Assembly: GCA_964570795.1 (NCBI GenBank)
Contig: CAZMYZ010000002.1
Coordinates: 1 to 64,000, forward strand
From: Damh-18 sp964570795
GTDB taxonomy: Bacteria; Patescibacteriota; Minisyncoccia; Phycocordibacterales; UBA918
Direction of reading: 5' to 3'
Length of the DNA stretch: 64,000 nucleotides
Shown here: positions 32,823-40,801 of the stretch, piece by piece
Layout of the letters: each line of letters begins with the position of its first letter
How positions within the stretch are numbered: position 1 is the first letter of the stretch
Position numbers and translations under genes: made by a program
The notes under the pieces: generated by a model
Told to the model about the DNA's origin: nothing
The model's input: only the letters and a program-made list of their open reading frames with translations
Database searches by the model: none

Positions 32823-33842
32823 TTAATATCGATTGCGACGGCCAAAACGACGAGCAACGCGATAGAAAAAGACAAGAATTCCCACAAGCAGCAATGCTTC
32901 GAGTATTGCTGGGTGACTCAAGATTTTTGATGTTGAAAAAAGTACGAGTGTCCAAAGGCTTGTGAGGAGTGCCGCAACACCAGATACAAATGAGCCGAGA
33001 AGTCCCGTATCGGTACCTATCTGTGTACGGGTGATGGTGGCATTTTCGGTGAGAGTTCCCAACTTCATTTCAGGAGGATTTTCTGTGTCAGTCGGTGAGG
33101 TGCTTTGAGAAAGTGCCGCATCGCGTTCTTCACGGTAGGTATCGAGGGCTGTTTTTGCGCGTTCAATTTTTGTCGTGGCATTACTGAGGAGTGTATCGAC
33201 GGTTTCATTTTCTACATACTGCTCGAGTCCTTCACCAGAAGAAGTGGGGGTATTTGTGTGTGCCCGGGTATCTGTAGTGAGTACTTCCGTATTGTCCTCT
33301 TTTGCGCTTATATCTTCTGATACTGCTTTTGGATTGGTGACAAGAGGATTGGTTCCGCGTTCGGTTTCGTCACTGTCTGATACTGAGTCATTATCATCGT
33401 CAGCATCCTCGGTGTTACTTACACCATCATGGTCGGTATCATAATCGACGGAGAGCGTGTCACTTGCGGTAATGCCAGCGATGTCGATTGCTTCGGTACC
33501 ACCACCAATTATGTGGAGTGTTGCGTCGCTTACAGTGGCGGTTACTACATGCTCGCCAAAAGTGGGAGTCCAGTCTACCCACGCTTCCACAAGTCTCCCC
33601 TCGAGTGCACTCACTTCAAAAGAGCCAATACGCTTGCCGTTGTCGGTAAAGCGTACCGTGCCGGTGAGATCGTGGCCGGTATTGTTGCGTACGGCAATAT
33701 AGATACGGGTAGGAACGCCTGCAAAGACCGGTTCCGCGGAGTACCACAGCCCCTGTACAAAACCAGCATTAGTCTCTTCAGCGTGTACGCCATAGGGAAG
33801 TATGAAAAAAAGTACACATACGAGGGTGGTGAAGAATCGCAT
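32823..33842 (-). CDS. Secreted protein with thrombospondin type 3-like Ca-binding repeats
   Basis: This 339-residue protein has a signal peptide 'MRFFTTLVCVLFFILPYGVHA', then an Ig-like CARDB/APHP-type beta domain (about 30-110). Asp-rich repeats follow ('DTDHDGVSNTEDADDDNDS') typical of thrombospondin type 3 calcium sites, then a Ser/Thr-rich linker. A C-terminal membrane helix (about 300-325) ends in a basic tail. It should be displayed on the cell surface. The start at 33842 is supported by TATACT ending 6 nt upstream, again a leaderless layout. Confidence 0.82.
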   Translation of the reverse strand: MRFFTTLVCVLFFILPYGVHAEETNAGFVQGLWYSAEPVFAGVPTRIYIAVRNNTGHDLTGTVRFTDNGKRIGSFEVSALEGRLVEAWVDWTPTFGEHVVTATVSDATLHIIGGGTEAIDIAGITASDTLSVDYDTDHDGVSNTEDADDDNDSVSDSDETERGTNPLVTNPKAVSEDISAKEDNTEVLTTDTRAHTNTPTSSGEGLEQYVENETVDTLLSNATTKIERAKTALDTYREERDAALSQSTSPTDTENPPEMKLGTLTENATITRTQIGTDTGLLGSFVSGVAALLTSLWTLVLFSTSKILSHPAILEALLLVGILVFFYRVARRFGRRNRY

Positions 33843-33892
33843 AGAAATAGTATACCGCTTCATGCGAGGCGCGGAAATAGAAAAAATGAAAA

Positions 33893-33921
33893 TGCCGTGA
33901 ACCCCGAAGGGGTTCACGGCA
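33893..33921 (-). terminator. Terminator of the 33931 gene
   Basis: TGCCGTGAACCCC / GGGGTTCACGGCA stem. Confidence 0.8.
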
Positions 33922-33930
33922 AGGAATGCA

Positions 33931-34215
33931 TTACGCGCATTCATTGTCGTGTGTACGCATGCCAATACGTTTTACATCAAGATATTTTGCGTGTTCACAG
34001 GTGCCACAACGTGCAGCGAGCATGGCATTTGCTTCGGTGAGTCGTGTGTTTTCTTGTGTAAGTTCACTGTGCTTAATGAGTAGGATAAGTACCCACAAAG
34101 TAAAACAGACGATAACGAGTGGTAATACCCATTGCTTACCAAATACGACCCCAACCGCAGCACCAACGAGCAGGAGTATTAAAATAACTCCACTCACAAA
34201 ACCAGAATGTTTCAT
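33931..34215 (-). CDS. Small two-TM protein
   Basis: This 94-residue protein has two membrane helices (about 5-24 and 29-48), then a short helix and a CxxC pair ('RCGTCEHAKYLD') near 75. The ATG at 34215 has a GAGGAGATA ribosome site. It is driven by a promoter region that is copied almost exactly upstream of the next minus-strand gene. The CxxC suggests metal or redox binding; function unknown. Confidence 0.65.
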   Translation of the reverse strand: MKHSGFVSGVILILLLVGAAVGVVFGKQWVLPLVIVCFTLWVLILLIKHSELTQENTRLTEANAMLAARCGTCEHAKYLDVKRIGMRTHDNECA

Positions 34216-34243
34216 GTGTATCTCCTCAGGTATGAATCTGTGT

Positions 34244-34274
34244 GCAGAATAGCATGTAGGCAAAAGTCTGCAAT
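34244..34274 (-). promoter_or_regulatory. Duplicated promoter, copy 1
   Basis: This 31-bp sequence is identical to 34729-34759. On the minus strand it holds TTGCAG, a 16-bp spacer and TATTCT with an upstream TGC (extended -10). It precedes the gene at 34215. Confidence 0.65.
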
Positions 34275-34278
34275 AAAA

Positions 34279-34314
34279 AAGCCGTTACGCATTTTTTTGG
34301 ATGTGTAACGGCTT
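34279..34314 (-). terminator. Terminator of the 34330 gene
   Basis: AAGCCGTTAC / GTAACGGCTT stem with a T run on the minus strand. Confidence 0.8.
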
Positions 34315-34329
34315 GGCTCAGTTGAGATA

Positions 34330-34695
34330 TTAGTCTCGATACCGTGCTGCAACCTCGGGAGGAAGCGGTACTACGCGATTTCTCCATGTCACTGTATTGA
34401 CTCGCATTTCCTCACCACTGCACCCTGTACCGGTGGCGTAACGGTCTTTGAATTTCCATGTGAGAACCTCGTAGTGTCCTTTTTTATCACATGTTGCGCG
34501 AGAAAGGAAAGTGAGACCTTCATCACTCAAAGTAAGTTCGATGGTTTCGGCTTTGTTGTCTGAGTGGCGCATGAAAGTTGTGCGCCACGTATTCAGACTT
34601 GTTGCAGCCCAGGGTGAGGTGTAGGAAAGTACAATCGGTTCTGCTGACACGATAGTACTCATCAGTAGTGCACAAAAAACAAAAAGATGTCTCAT
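34330..34695 (-). CDS. Small secreted protein (paralog of 34802 gene)
   Basis: This 121-residue protein has signal peptide 'MRHLFVFCALLMSTIVSAEP'. The mature domain has the pattern 'ETIELTLSDEGLTFLSRATC' then 'EVLTWKFKDRYATGTGC' and ends with 'VVPLPPEV'. The same pattern, including the two cysteines, occurs in the next gene upstream, so a disulphide-stabilised beta domain is likely. A GGAGG ribosome site supports the ATG at 34695. Confidence 0.7.
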   Translation of the reverse strand: MRHLFVFCALLMSTIVSAEPIVLSYTSPWAATSLNTWRTTFMRHSDNKAETIELTLSDEGLTFLSRATCDKKGHYEVLTWKFKDRYATGTGCSGEEMRVNTVTWRNRVVPLPPEVAARYRD

Positions 34696-34728
34696 GACTG
34701 CCTCCGAAAGAATTGTGGGGAACTCAAC

Positions 34729-34759
34729 GCAGAATAGCATGTAGGCAAAAGTCTGCAAT
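34729..34759 (-). promoter_or_regulatory. Duplicated promoter, copy 2
   Basis: Identical over 31 bp to 34244-34274. It drives the secreted protein gene at 34695 on the minus strand. Confidence 0.65.
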
Positions 34760-34801
34760 GAAAGAAAACGTCGCGGACCATTTTTGGTCCGAGATGGTGC
34801 G

Positions 34802-35212
34802 CTATCGTTTACTGAGTTTTCCTTCGTGGTAGACCCAGGTACGCCAGACTCCTTCGGGAAGTGGATGTACCACATCACTCCAAATACGTGTCGAAGGTAG
34901 TCGCAAGACCTGGTGACAACTTATGCCGACGGCGCTATGGTCTTTGTGTGACCAGGTATACACCACGAGCCGTGAATCATTTGGGCATACCGACCGCGCT
35001 TCAAAGAGGAGTTCGGTGCCGGTGTCGGTTAACGTGATGACTTCCGTAAGTCCAGATGTCCCTTGGGGGACTGTTTTTACCCAGATATGTTCCGACAGTT
35101 GTTTCCAAGGCACCACTTGCGCCATGGCTGTTTTCTTTTCAGTTTGGGCGTAAACCCCGGTACTTGCACAGAGTGCAAGGATACAGATAACTACAATACG
35201 GATGATATGCAT
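34802..35212 (-). CDS. Small secreted protein (paralog of 34330 gene)
   Basis: This 136-residue protein has signal peptide 'MHIIRIVVICILALCASTGV' ending near YAQ. The mature part shares with the 34330 product the spacing E-I-x-L-T, L-x-x-A-x-x-C, V-x-T-W-x-x-K-D, G-x-x-C and a C-terminal 'HPLPEGV'. The pair arose by tandem duplication and has diverged strongly. The family is not recognised. Confidence 0.7.
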   Translation of the reverse strand: MHIIRIVVICILALCASTGVYAQTEKKTAMAQVVPWKQLSEHIWVKTVPQGTSGLTEVITLTDTGTELLFEARSVCPNDSRLVVYTWSHKDHSAVGISCHQVLRLPSTRIWSDVVHPLPEGVWRTWVYHEGKLSKR

Positions 35213-35307
35213 GTGACCCCCGAAGTGTGATGATTGAGAAAGAGCGAAGCAGCCAGTATTATGCCATAGATATATATTATTTCAATACCCACGCGGATGA
35301 AATATGA

Positions 35308-35336
35308 TTGCCTCACACACATAAATGTCGTATAGT
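35308..35336 (+). promoter_or_regulatory. Promoter of fusA
   Basis: TTGCCT (35308-35313), exactly 17 bp and TATAGT (35331-35336). The leader of about 90 nt contains a short AAGCC / GGCTT hairpin with a T run (attenuator-like) and the palindrome GAGGCATGCCTC. Confidence 0.8.
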
Positions 35337-35433
35337 ATCGCCATTAAGCCTTTGGGCTTTTTCTTTTCTAACGGAGGCATGCCTCTGCATACGGGAAGGG
35401 GAGAACACACATTATTTAATTAGCATTATTACT

Positions 35434-37608
35434 ATGGCACGAGCATTTCCATTACATAAACTTCGTAACTTCGGTATCGTAGCGCACGTTGATGCGGGAA
35501 AGACCACAACTTCAGAGCGTGTGCTTTTCTACACCGGTATGAGCCACAAAATCGGTGAGGTGCACGATGGTGCAACCGTCACTGACTGGATGGAACAAGA
35601 GCGTGAGCGCGGTATTACTATTACTGCAGCGGCAATTTCTTGTAACTGGACACCGTCACTCATTACTGACCGCAACGACCCAGAACTCAAGTACACCTTT
35701 AACATCATCGATACACCAGGACACATCGACTTCACCGCAGAGGTAAAGCGCTCCATGCGCGTACTCGATGGTGCGGTGGTGGTATTTGATGGTGTAGCCG
35801 GCGTGGAGCCACAGTCAGAGACCAACTGGCGCTATGCCGATGAAGCCGGAGTACCCCGCATTTGCTACATCAACAAGATGGACCGCACCGGAGCAGACTT
35901 CGAGCGTTCATATGCGTCTATTTTGAATCGTCTTTCACCAAAGGCAGTACGTTTCCAACTTCCATGGGGAAGTGAGGAAAATCTCAAGGGCGTCGTTGAC
36001 CTCCTCAAGATGAAGGCATACACCTTTGAAGGTGAAATGGGAATGAAGGTGGTAGAACATGAGATTCCTGAAGAACTCAAGGCGGATGCAGAAAAGTATC
36101 ATGGAGAACTCGTGGAGCGTATCGTCGAGCACGATGATGCACAGATGAACGCGTATCTCGAAGGTACTATTCCTTCATATGATGAACTCAAAGCAACACT
36201 TCGCAAGGCAGTGATTGCAAACGAAATCTTCCCCGTGATGACTGGTTCATCACTCAAAAATGTGGGTGTACAACTCGTACTCGACGCCGTTGTGGACTTT
36301 CTCCCATCCCCTGTTGATCTTCCACCGGTAAAAGGAACCAATCCCGACACTGATGCAGAAGAAACTCGTGAGGCATCAGATGAGGCACCATTCTGTGCAC
36401 TTGCATTTAAACTCCAGACCGATCCATTTGTGGGGCAACTTACCTTCTTCCGTGTGTATTCAGGTACCATCAAGGCAGGAAGTTATCTCTATAATGCGTC
36501 AACTGGTGAGAAAGAGCGACTCGGGCGTATTGTGCGCCTTCAGGCCGACAAGCGTACCGAAATTGAAGAAGTGTACGCTGGCGAGATTGCTGCGGGAGTA
36601 GGTATTAAGGATGTAAAGACCTCCCATACACTCTGTGCGGAAGATAAGCCAATCATTCTCGAAACCATCACCTTCCCTGAGCCAGTGGTAGCAATGCGCA
36701 TTGAGCCAAAGACGAAGAACGACCAGGAGAAGATGGGTATGGCGATGAAGAAACTCTCTGATGAGGACCCAACTTTCAAGGTCTCTACTGATGAAGAAAC
36801 TCTCGAGACTATTATTGCGGGTATGGGAGAACTCCACCTTGAGATTATTGTTGATCGCATGAAGCGCGAGTTTGGTGTTGAGGCAAACGTAGGTAAGCCA
36901 CAAGTGGCATATCGCGAAACCATTCAGCGACCAGCCGAGGCGGAATACAAGTACATCAAGCAGTCAGGAGGTAAGGGTCAGTACGGTCATGTGAAGATTC
37001 GCATCAAGCCAATGGAACCACTTGAACTTGCTGAAGGAAAGTCACTTGCGAAAAACATCACTCGTGAAGATCACTACGAATTTGTGAACAATATTAAGGG
37101 AGGTGTGATTCCAGGAGAATACATCCCTGCAGTTATGAAGGGGTGCAAGGAGGCAATGGGTCGTGGATTCGTTGCGGGATACAAGATGGAGGATATTTCC
37201 GTAGAACTCTACGATGGTAGTTACCATGAAGTGGACTCTTCAGAAATCGCTTTCAAACTCGCTGCAATTCACGCTTTCAAAGAGGCTGCAAAGAGCGCAG
37301 GTGCCGTACTTCTCGAACCTATCATGAAGGTAGAAGTAACCACTCCAGAAAAATTCATGGGTGACGTAAACGGAAACATCAGTTCAAAGCGTGGACTTGT
37401 GGAGGGAATGGATGATCGTGGTATGGCAAAGGTAGTACATGCAAAGGTACCGCTCTCCGAGATGTTTGGATACACCACGACACTTCGCTCTATGACCGAA
37501 GGACGTGCGTCTATGACTATGGAATTTGATCACTACGACGTAGTACCACCAAATGTTGCAATGGAAATCAAGAAGGCCCGCGGAGTAAAAGATATCGAAG
37601 AAGAATAA
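35434..37608 (+). CDS. fusA: Elongation factor G
   Basis: This 724-residue translocase GTPase has G1 'AHVDAGKTTTSER', G2/G3 'ERGITITAAA' and 'DTPGHIDFT', and G4 'NKMDRTGADF'. Domain IV contains 'SGGKGQYGHV'. The ATG at 35434 gives the canonical 'MARAFPLHKLRNFGIVAHVD' start; the frame is open upstream into the leader. In most bacteria tuf follows directly, but here an island of about 4.5 kb separates them. Confidence 0.97.
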   Translation: MARAFPLHKLRNFGIVAHVDAGKTTTSERVLFYTGMSHKIGEVHDGATVTDWMEQERERGITITAAAISCNWTPSLITDRNDPELKYTFNIIDTPGHIDFTAEVKRSMRVLDGAVVVFDGVAGVEPQSETNWRYADEAGVPRICYINKMDRTGADFERSYASILNRLSPKAVRFQLPWGSEENLKGVVDLLKMKAYTFEGEMGMKVVEHEIPEELKADAEKYHGELVERIVEHDDAQMNAYLEGTIPSYDELKATLRKAVIANEIFPVMTGSSLKNVGVQLVLDAVVDFLPSPVDLPPVKGTNPDTDAEETREASDEAPFCALAFKLQTDPFVGQLTFFRVYSGTIKAGSYLYNASTGEKERLGRIVRLQADKRTEIEEVYAGEIAAGVGIKDVKTSHTLCAEDKPIILETITFPEPVVAMRIEPKTKNDQEKMGMAMKKLSDEDPTFKVSTDEETLETIIAGMGELHLEIIVDRMKREFGVEANVGKPQVAYRETIQRPAEAEYKYIKQSGGKGQYGHVKIRIKPMEPLELAEGKSLAKNITREDHYEFVNNIKGGVIPGEYIPAVMKGCKEAMGRGFVAGYKMEDISVELYDGSYHEVDSSEIAFKLAAIHAFKEAAKSAGAVLLEPIMKVEVTTPEKFMGDVNGNISSKRGLVEGMDDRGMAKVVHAKVPLSEMFGYTTTLRSMTEGRASMTMEFDHYDVVPPNVAMEIKKARGVKDIEEE

Positions 37609-37642
37609 AAGAAAGGAGCGCCAAGAGGCGCTCCTTTCTTTT
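37609..37642 (+). terminator. Terminator of fusA
   Basis: AAAGGAGCGCC / GGCGCTCCTTT stem followed by CTTTT. Confidence 0.85.
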
Positions 37643-37660
37643 AAATCTTCTCATCTTTTA

Positions 37661-37796
37661 CTCCGCGAGCCGTAGGCAAGGGGTGAGAAATGGGTTGGGA
37701 CCCATTTCGCAAGAGGTTGTCGAAAAAATTGAATCTTCATTCAATTTTGTCATACAACCTGAACAGCGCCTGTAGGGCGGAAGGATACAGAGCAAT
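37661..37796 (+). ncRNA. Structured RNA element B, copy 1 (after fusA)
   Basis: Conserved blocks shared with 47704-47800 are GGGTGAGAAATGGG, CCCATTTCGCAAGAG and ACAACCTGAACAGC. They form hairpin I (AAATGGG / CCCATTT), a stem AGGTTGT / ACAACCT enclosing a second stem (AAAATTGAAT / ATTCAATTTT), and hairpin III (CGCC-tgtag-GGCG). The inner stems differ between copies but stay paired, which supports a selected RNA structure. A terminator follows. I cannot match it to a known family. Confidence 0.65.
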
Positions 37797-37825
37797 AAAA
37801 AAGGTGCGCATATGCGCACCTTTTT
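37797..37825. terminator. Bidirectional terminator
   Basis: AAAAAAGGTGCGCA / TGCGCACCTTTTT. It ends element B1 on the plus strand and the gene at 37842 on the minus strand. Confidence 0.85.
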
Positions 37826-37841
37826 GGTGTGGCGAAAAAGA

Positions 37842-38300
37842 TTATTTTTCGCGGGGTTTACGGTCCTCGGAAGGTACCGGATCTATGGGGTCGACAAAGC
37901 GGGGAATTGCGCCACACGCCCACACTTCATCGAGCGCGAAAGTGACGTGGGCGTGGATGTCGTCCCGTGTGCCCGAGATAGCATCGTTTGAGCCGGTCTG
38001 GAAGCCAAATCGCGAAAGCGGAATACCGGCATACTCGGGGAAGATTACCCAGAATACTTCGTTCATGAACTCGGGGCTCACACGCTTCATGTCCATGAAA
38101 TGTGCGAGGAGATGTTCCCCGCACACATCTGGTCTGTCTACCCACTTCACCTTGTTTGCAGTACTCAGCGCAATATGGTCACCGTTTCCAAATTCCTCCT
38201 TGATGCGTGCAAATCGTGATGAGCGCGACCGGGTCATGGTAACCACAATCCCATACACTGTCCCAATGACAATGATGGGGGGAGACGCTTTGTCTGCCAT
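37842..38300 (-). CDS. Island small protein 1 (distant family member)
   Basis: This 152-residue protein starts 'MADKASPPIIVIGTVYGIVV'. The ATG at 38300 has an AAGGAG ribosome site. It shares with the other island proteins an N-terminal 'IG..GIVV' strand, a central helical stretch ending in an aromatic-Pro motif ('FMNEVFWVIFPEYAG') and a later 'DDIHAHVTFAL' strand. No known domain; it probably acts in the cytoplasm. Confidence 0.6.
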   Translation of the reverse strand: MADKASPPIIVIGTVYGIVVTMTRSRSSRFARIKEEFGNGDHIALSTANKVKWVDRPDVCGEHLLAHFMDMKRVSPEFMNEVFWVIFPEYAGIPLSRFGFQTGSNDAISGTRDDIHAHVTFALDEVWACGAIPRFVDPIDPVPSEDRKPREK

Positions 38301-38373
38301 GGATTTCTCCTTCAAAAACGCCGCTTCAAAGAACGGAATGAGGATATAATGCCATAGAAAATGGTATTTGTAC

Positions 38374-38414
38374 ATACCCACAGGCGCGGCTTTTGGCCGC
38401 GCGCCTGTGGGTAT
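38374..38414 (-). terminator. Terminator of the phosphatase gene
   Basis: ATACCCACAGGCGCG / CGCGCCTGTGGGTAT stem downstream of the 38431 stop. Confidence 0.75.
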
Positions 38415-38430
38415 AGTTATTATGCAAAGG

Positions 38431-39210
38431 CTACACCGCCTTTTTTACTGCCTCGAGTACTTCGTCGAAACACGCCTTTTGTGCAAAGAGCACACCGCTT
38501 TGCAGGCGATGCTCGGGATTTCCATAGAAAATATCATTTCCCTGGCAGTCGCTCACTACACCGCCTGCTTCACGGAAGATTATTTCGGGCGCACACGCAT
38601 CCCATTCGCCGAGGGTGCCATGAGTGAAATAAAAGTCACCGATACCGTCTGCGAGGAGACCTCCTTTTACACCAATACTTCCACGGGGCATTCGTTCTGC
38701 ATGCAGTGTGTCCGCTACCGCATCCATGTATGGCGCGGAGTTGTGTTTGCTACAGAGAAACTGAAGTGGCTCACCACGCATTTTTTTGCCTGTGAGGGAG
38801 GTAGTGACACCGTCTACTATTTTGTACGCCCCCTCGCCTTGTGTTGCATAGAAAATAGTATTGAGCGCGGGTGCACCGACAACTCCGAGTACGGGAGTGC
38901 CATTATGAAGGAGGGCAATCATTACAGCGTAGTCGGTACCGCCCTTCATATAATCCTTAGTGCCGTCGATGGGGTCAATAATCCAGAGATACTCAGGATA
39001 CGGCATAGGAATACCATTGGATTCTTCTGAAAGAATCATGATGTTGGTGGGTGTGAGGTGTTCCATGATAATGTCGTGTGCACGCATATCGGCAGCGGTG
39101 ACCGGGGAGCCATCCCCCTTGATTTCATGAGTGACTCCCTCACGCATAGCGACTGCTGCTTCGCTTGCTTCTCGTACGGCGCTAATCGCTATGTTTAAAA
39201 GTTGTTCCAT
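38431..39210 (-). CDS. Inositol monophosphatase family (CysQ-like) phosphatase
   Basis: This 259-residue Li-sensitive, Mg-dependent phosphatase has metal-site motifs 'GSPVTAADMRA', 'LSEESNG', 'IDPIDGTKDYMKGG' and 'LGEWDACAPEIIF'. The motif spacing and 'DGTKDY' favour 3'(2'),5'-bisphosphate nucleotidase (CysQ) over inositol monophosphatase, but neither substrate can be proven. It sits inside the fusA-tuf island. TATACT ends 6 nt before the ATG, so the mRNA is likely leaderless. Confidence 0.88.
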   Translation of the reverse strand: MEQLLNIAISAVREASEAAVAMREGVTHEIKGDGSPVTAADMRAHDIIMEHLTPTNIMILSEESNGIPMPYPEYLWIIDPIDGTKDYMKGGTDYAVMIALLHNGTPVLGVVGAPALNTIFYATQGEGAYKIVDGVTTSLTGKKMRGEPLQFLCSKHNSAPYMDAVADTLHAERMPRGSIGVKGGLLADGIGDFYFTHGTLGEWDACAPEIIFREAGGVVSDCQGNDIFYGNPEHRLQSGVLFAQKACFDEVLEAVKKAV

Positions 39211-39245
39211 ATATGCAGTATAGCAACAGTCTGTTTTTTGTATAG

Positions 39246-39272
39246 AAAAGCCCGCGCACTTTCGTACGCGGG
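39246..39272 (-). terminator. Terminator of the 39286 gene
   Basis: CCCGCG / CGCGGG stem with flanking AAAAG, giving a short T run on the minus strand. Confidence 0.65.
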
Positions 39273-39285
39273 TGATGCATTTACA

Positions 39286-39663
39286 TCAGGGAATACCATT
39301 GAGGATGAATTCAATAAGGAGTCCACCATCCTGGCCGGTGAGATAGGGTTGGCTTACCCAGAAACCGCTTTTTGCTTCGGAAAGGAATTCTTTTACGAGC
39401 GCATCTATGTGTGTGGTAAAAAATGCCTCGAGTGCATCGGCACCGTTTGCGGTAAGTCCCATGAGTGGCAAGGATTCATTGGGAAGATGCTCCCCATCCT
39501 CTCCTACCGCTTTGAGTGCAATGGATACTTCAGGATGGCTCCCTGCGGGATGCTGATGCTTGGTGTCGTCGGGGATGACGTAGATAGCGACATCTCCCAG
39601 CCAGCCAACTTTGAAAGGGGATGATTCCTGTGCGGGTGTGACATCTCGCGTCTTGTCTGCCAT
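39286..39663 (-). CDS. Island small protein 2
   Basis: This 125-residue member of the island family has 'VGWLGDVAIYVIP' (first strand), a helix block 'LPLMGLTANGADALEAFF' and 'IDALVKEFLSE', then 'GGLLIEFILNG' (last strand). A ribosome site GAGGT precedes the ATG. It has its own promoter and terminator. Function unknown. Confidence 0.65.
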   Translation of the reverse strand: MADKTRDVTPAQESSPFKVGWLGDVAIYVIPDDTKHQHPAGSHPEVSIALKAVGEDGEHLPNESLPLMGLTANGADALEAFFTTHIDALVKEFLSEAKSGFWVSQPYLTGQDGGLLIEFILNGIP

Positions 39664-39760
39664 TTTTGTTACCTCGCTTTCATGAGTATTGATGAACAGG
39701 TGTTACTGCGCACAGGGTAGCATATGCAGCACGAATCGCAATGAATATATTTTTTAAATA

Positions 39761-39788
39761 AAAAAGCCCGCGCAGAAACTGCGCGGGC
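39761..39788 (-). terminator. Terminator of the 39806 gene
   Basis: GCCCGCGCAG / CTGCGCGGGC stem with a preceding A-run, which is T6 on the minus strand. Confidence 0.85.
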
Positions 39789-39805
39789 GGGATTGGAGGC
39801 AGGTA

Positions 39806-40162
39806 TTACGGCCTGACGAACCCTGAAATAAGGAACAGTACGTGCACCTTGTCCTCTTCGTCGAAGAAGCAACTTGCAGGATGCATCATAGGCGCATCAG
39901 TCCCTTCGGGAAGAAATATGCGCGCCAGAGTCTGCACTTTTTCACTGCAGAGGTTGGCGAAAGTCTGGATGTCATCATCTGCCACGTGCATCTGTTCGAT
40001 GTTGTGCAGTGTGAGTGGCGTGCCGTCTTTCTTCACAACCCGAAGTGCAACGCCAACAATGAGTCCTGCGTACACTTTCGTGCAGTACAATCCTGCCGTC
40101 TCTTCTTGTTTGGTTACGTACACGGGAGTGCCGCACACCATACCTACTTGAATGATATCCAT
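39806..40162 (-). CDS. Island small protein 3
   Basis: This 118-residue protein is a clear family member: 'VGMVCGTPVYVTK', then 'GTPLTLHNIEQMHVADDDIQ' and 'EKVQTLARIFLPEG', ending 'EEDKVHVLFLISG'. GGAGGT precedes the ATG with 4-nt spacing. Three Cys residues are present. Its nearest relative in the island is the 40303 product. Confidence 0.68.
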   Translation of the reverse strand: MDIIQVGMVCGTPVYVTKQEETAGLYCTKVYAGLIVGVALRVVKKDGTPLTLHNIEQMHVADDDIQTFANLCSEKVQTLARIFLPEGTDAPMMHPASCFFDEEDKVHVLFLISGFVRP

Positions 40163-40249
40163 TAGGGACCTCCATCTGGTGATTGTGGGAAACTTCGACT
40201 GATATTATGCTATAAAAATCTTCATTTAGCAAGTACTCTAAAAAAGAAG

Positions 40250-40282
40250 ATACCCATACGCATGCTTCATGTGTATGGGTAT
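40250..40282 (-). terminator. Terminator of the 40303 gene
   Basis: ATACCCATAC / GTGTATGGGTAT stem preceded by an A-rich tract. Confidence 0.75.
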
Positions 40283-40302
40283 TGGGTCTCTTGTTGCGGT
40301 GC

Positions 40303-40683
40303 TCATCGGGTGGTACCGGAAACACCAAACAGAATACGCACCTTGTCATCTTTATCGACATGACAACAGCCGGGAAGGAAGACTTTGTCGTATATTCCGC
40401 TCGGAAAGTATAGAGTGTGGATGAGCGGGAGTTTGTCTTCGCAAAAGTCACGCACGCCAAATGCATCAGTTGAAGAGAATCCCATGCATTCCAAATCGTG
40501 CGTGGTAAAAAACAATCCATCTTCATTCACGACTTCAAACTGTGTGCCGTGAAATTGCTCGCCCACTCTGAGACCACGGAGGTGCGCCACGGGGCGTGTC
40601 GGCACCACACAGACAACGATATCCTTAAGTGCTCCAATAATGGCACACGTGAGTACGGGTGCTTCTGCAACATGAGCAGACAT
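40303..40683 (-). CDS. Island small protein 4
   Basis: This 126-residue protein has 'IIGALKDIVVCVVPTR', 'GLFFTTHDLECMGFSSTDAF', 'LIHTLYFPSG' and the final 'DKDDKVRILFGVSG'. It has an AAGGAG ribosome site and its own terminator. It aligns along most of its length with the 39806 product, with identities concentrated in the helix block and the last strand. Confidence 0.68.
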   Translation of the reverse strand: MSAHVAEAPVLTCAIIGALKDIVVCVVPTRPVAHLRGLRVGEQFHGTQFEVVNEDGLFFTTHDLECMGFSSTDAFGVRDFCEDKLPLIHTLYFPSGIYDKVFLPGCCHVDKDDKVRILFGVSGTTR

Positions 40684-40767
40684 GGTGATACTCCTTTACA
40701 TGTAGTGAACAAGGGCACAGACTCAAAAAACCGTGCATTTCTCCTCGTATCATGACACATAAAAAAA

Positions 40768-40789
40768 TACCCAGCAATAGCGCTGGGTA
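40768..40789 (-). terminator. Terminator of the 40802 gene
   Basis: TACCCAGC / GCTGGGTA stem with an A7 tract upstream, which is T7 on the minus strand. Confidence 0.85.
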
Positions 40790-40801
40790 CAGGGATGGGT
40801 G

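Noticed and set aside
33429..34040. 203-codon plus-strand frame opposite the TSP3 protein gene
   Set aside because: It crosses a terminator and two real minus-strand genes; no start signals.
37661..37796. Idea that element B is a group II intron domain V or an RNase P fragment
   Set aside because: Only short chance similarities (GAGCCGTA, GGGTGA) were seen; the conserved cores of those RNAs are missing.
37927..38145. Alternative frame in the 37842 gene
   Set aside because: Low-complexity Arg-rich shadow; the 152-residue frame has a ribosome site and family similarity.
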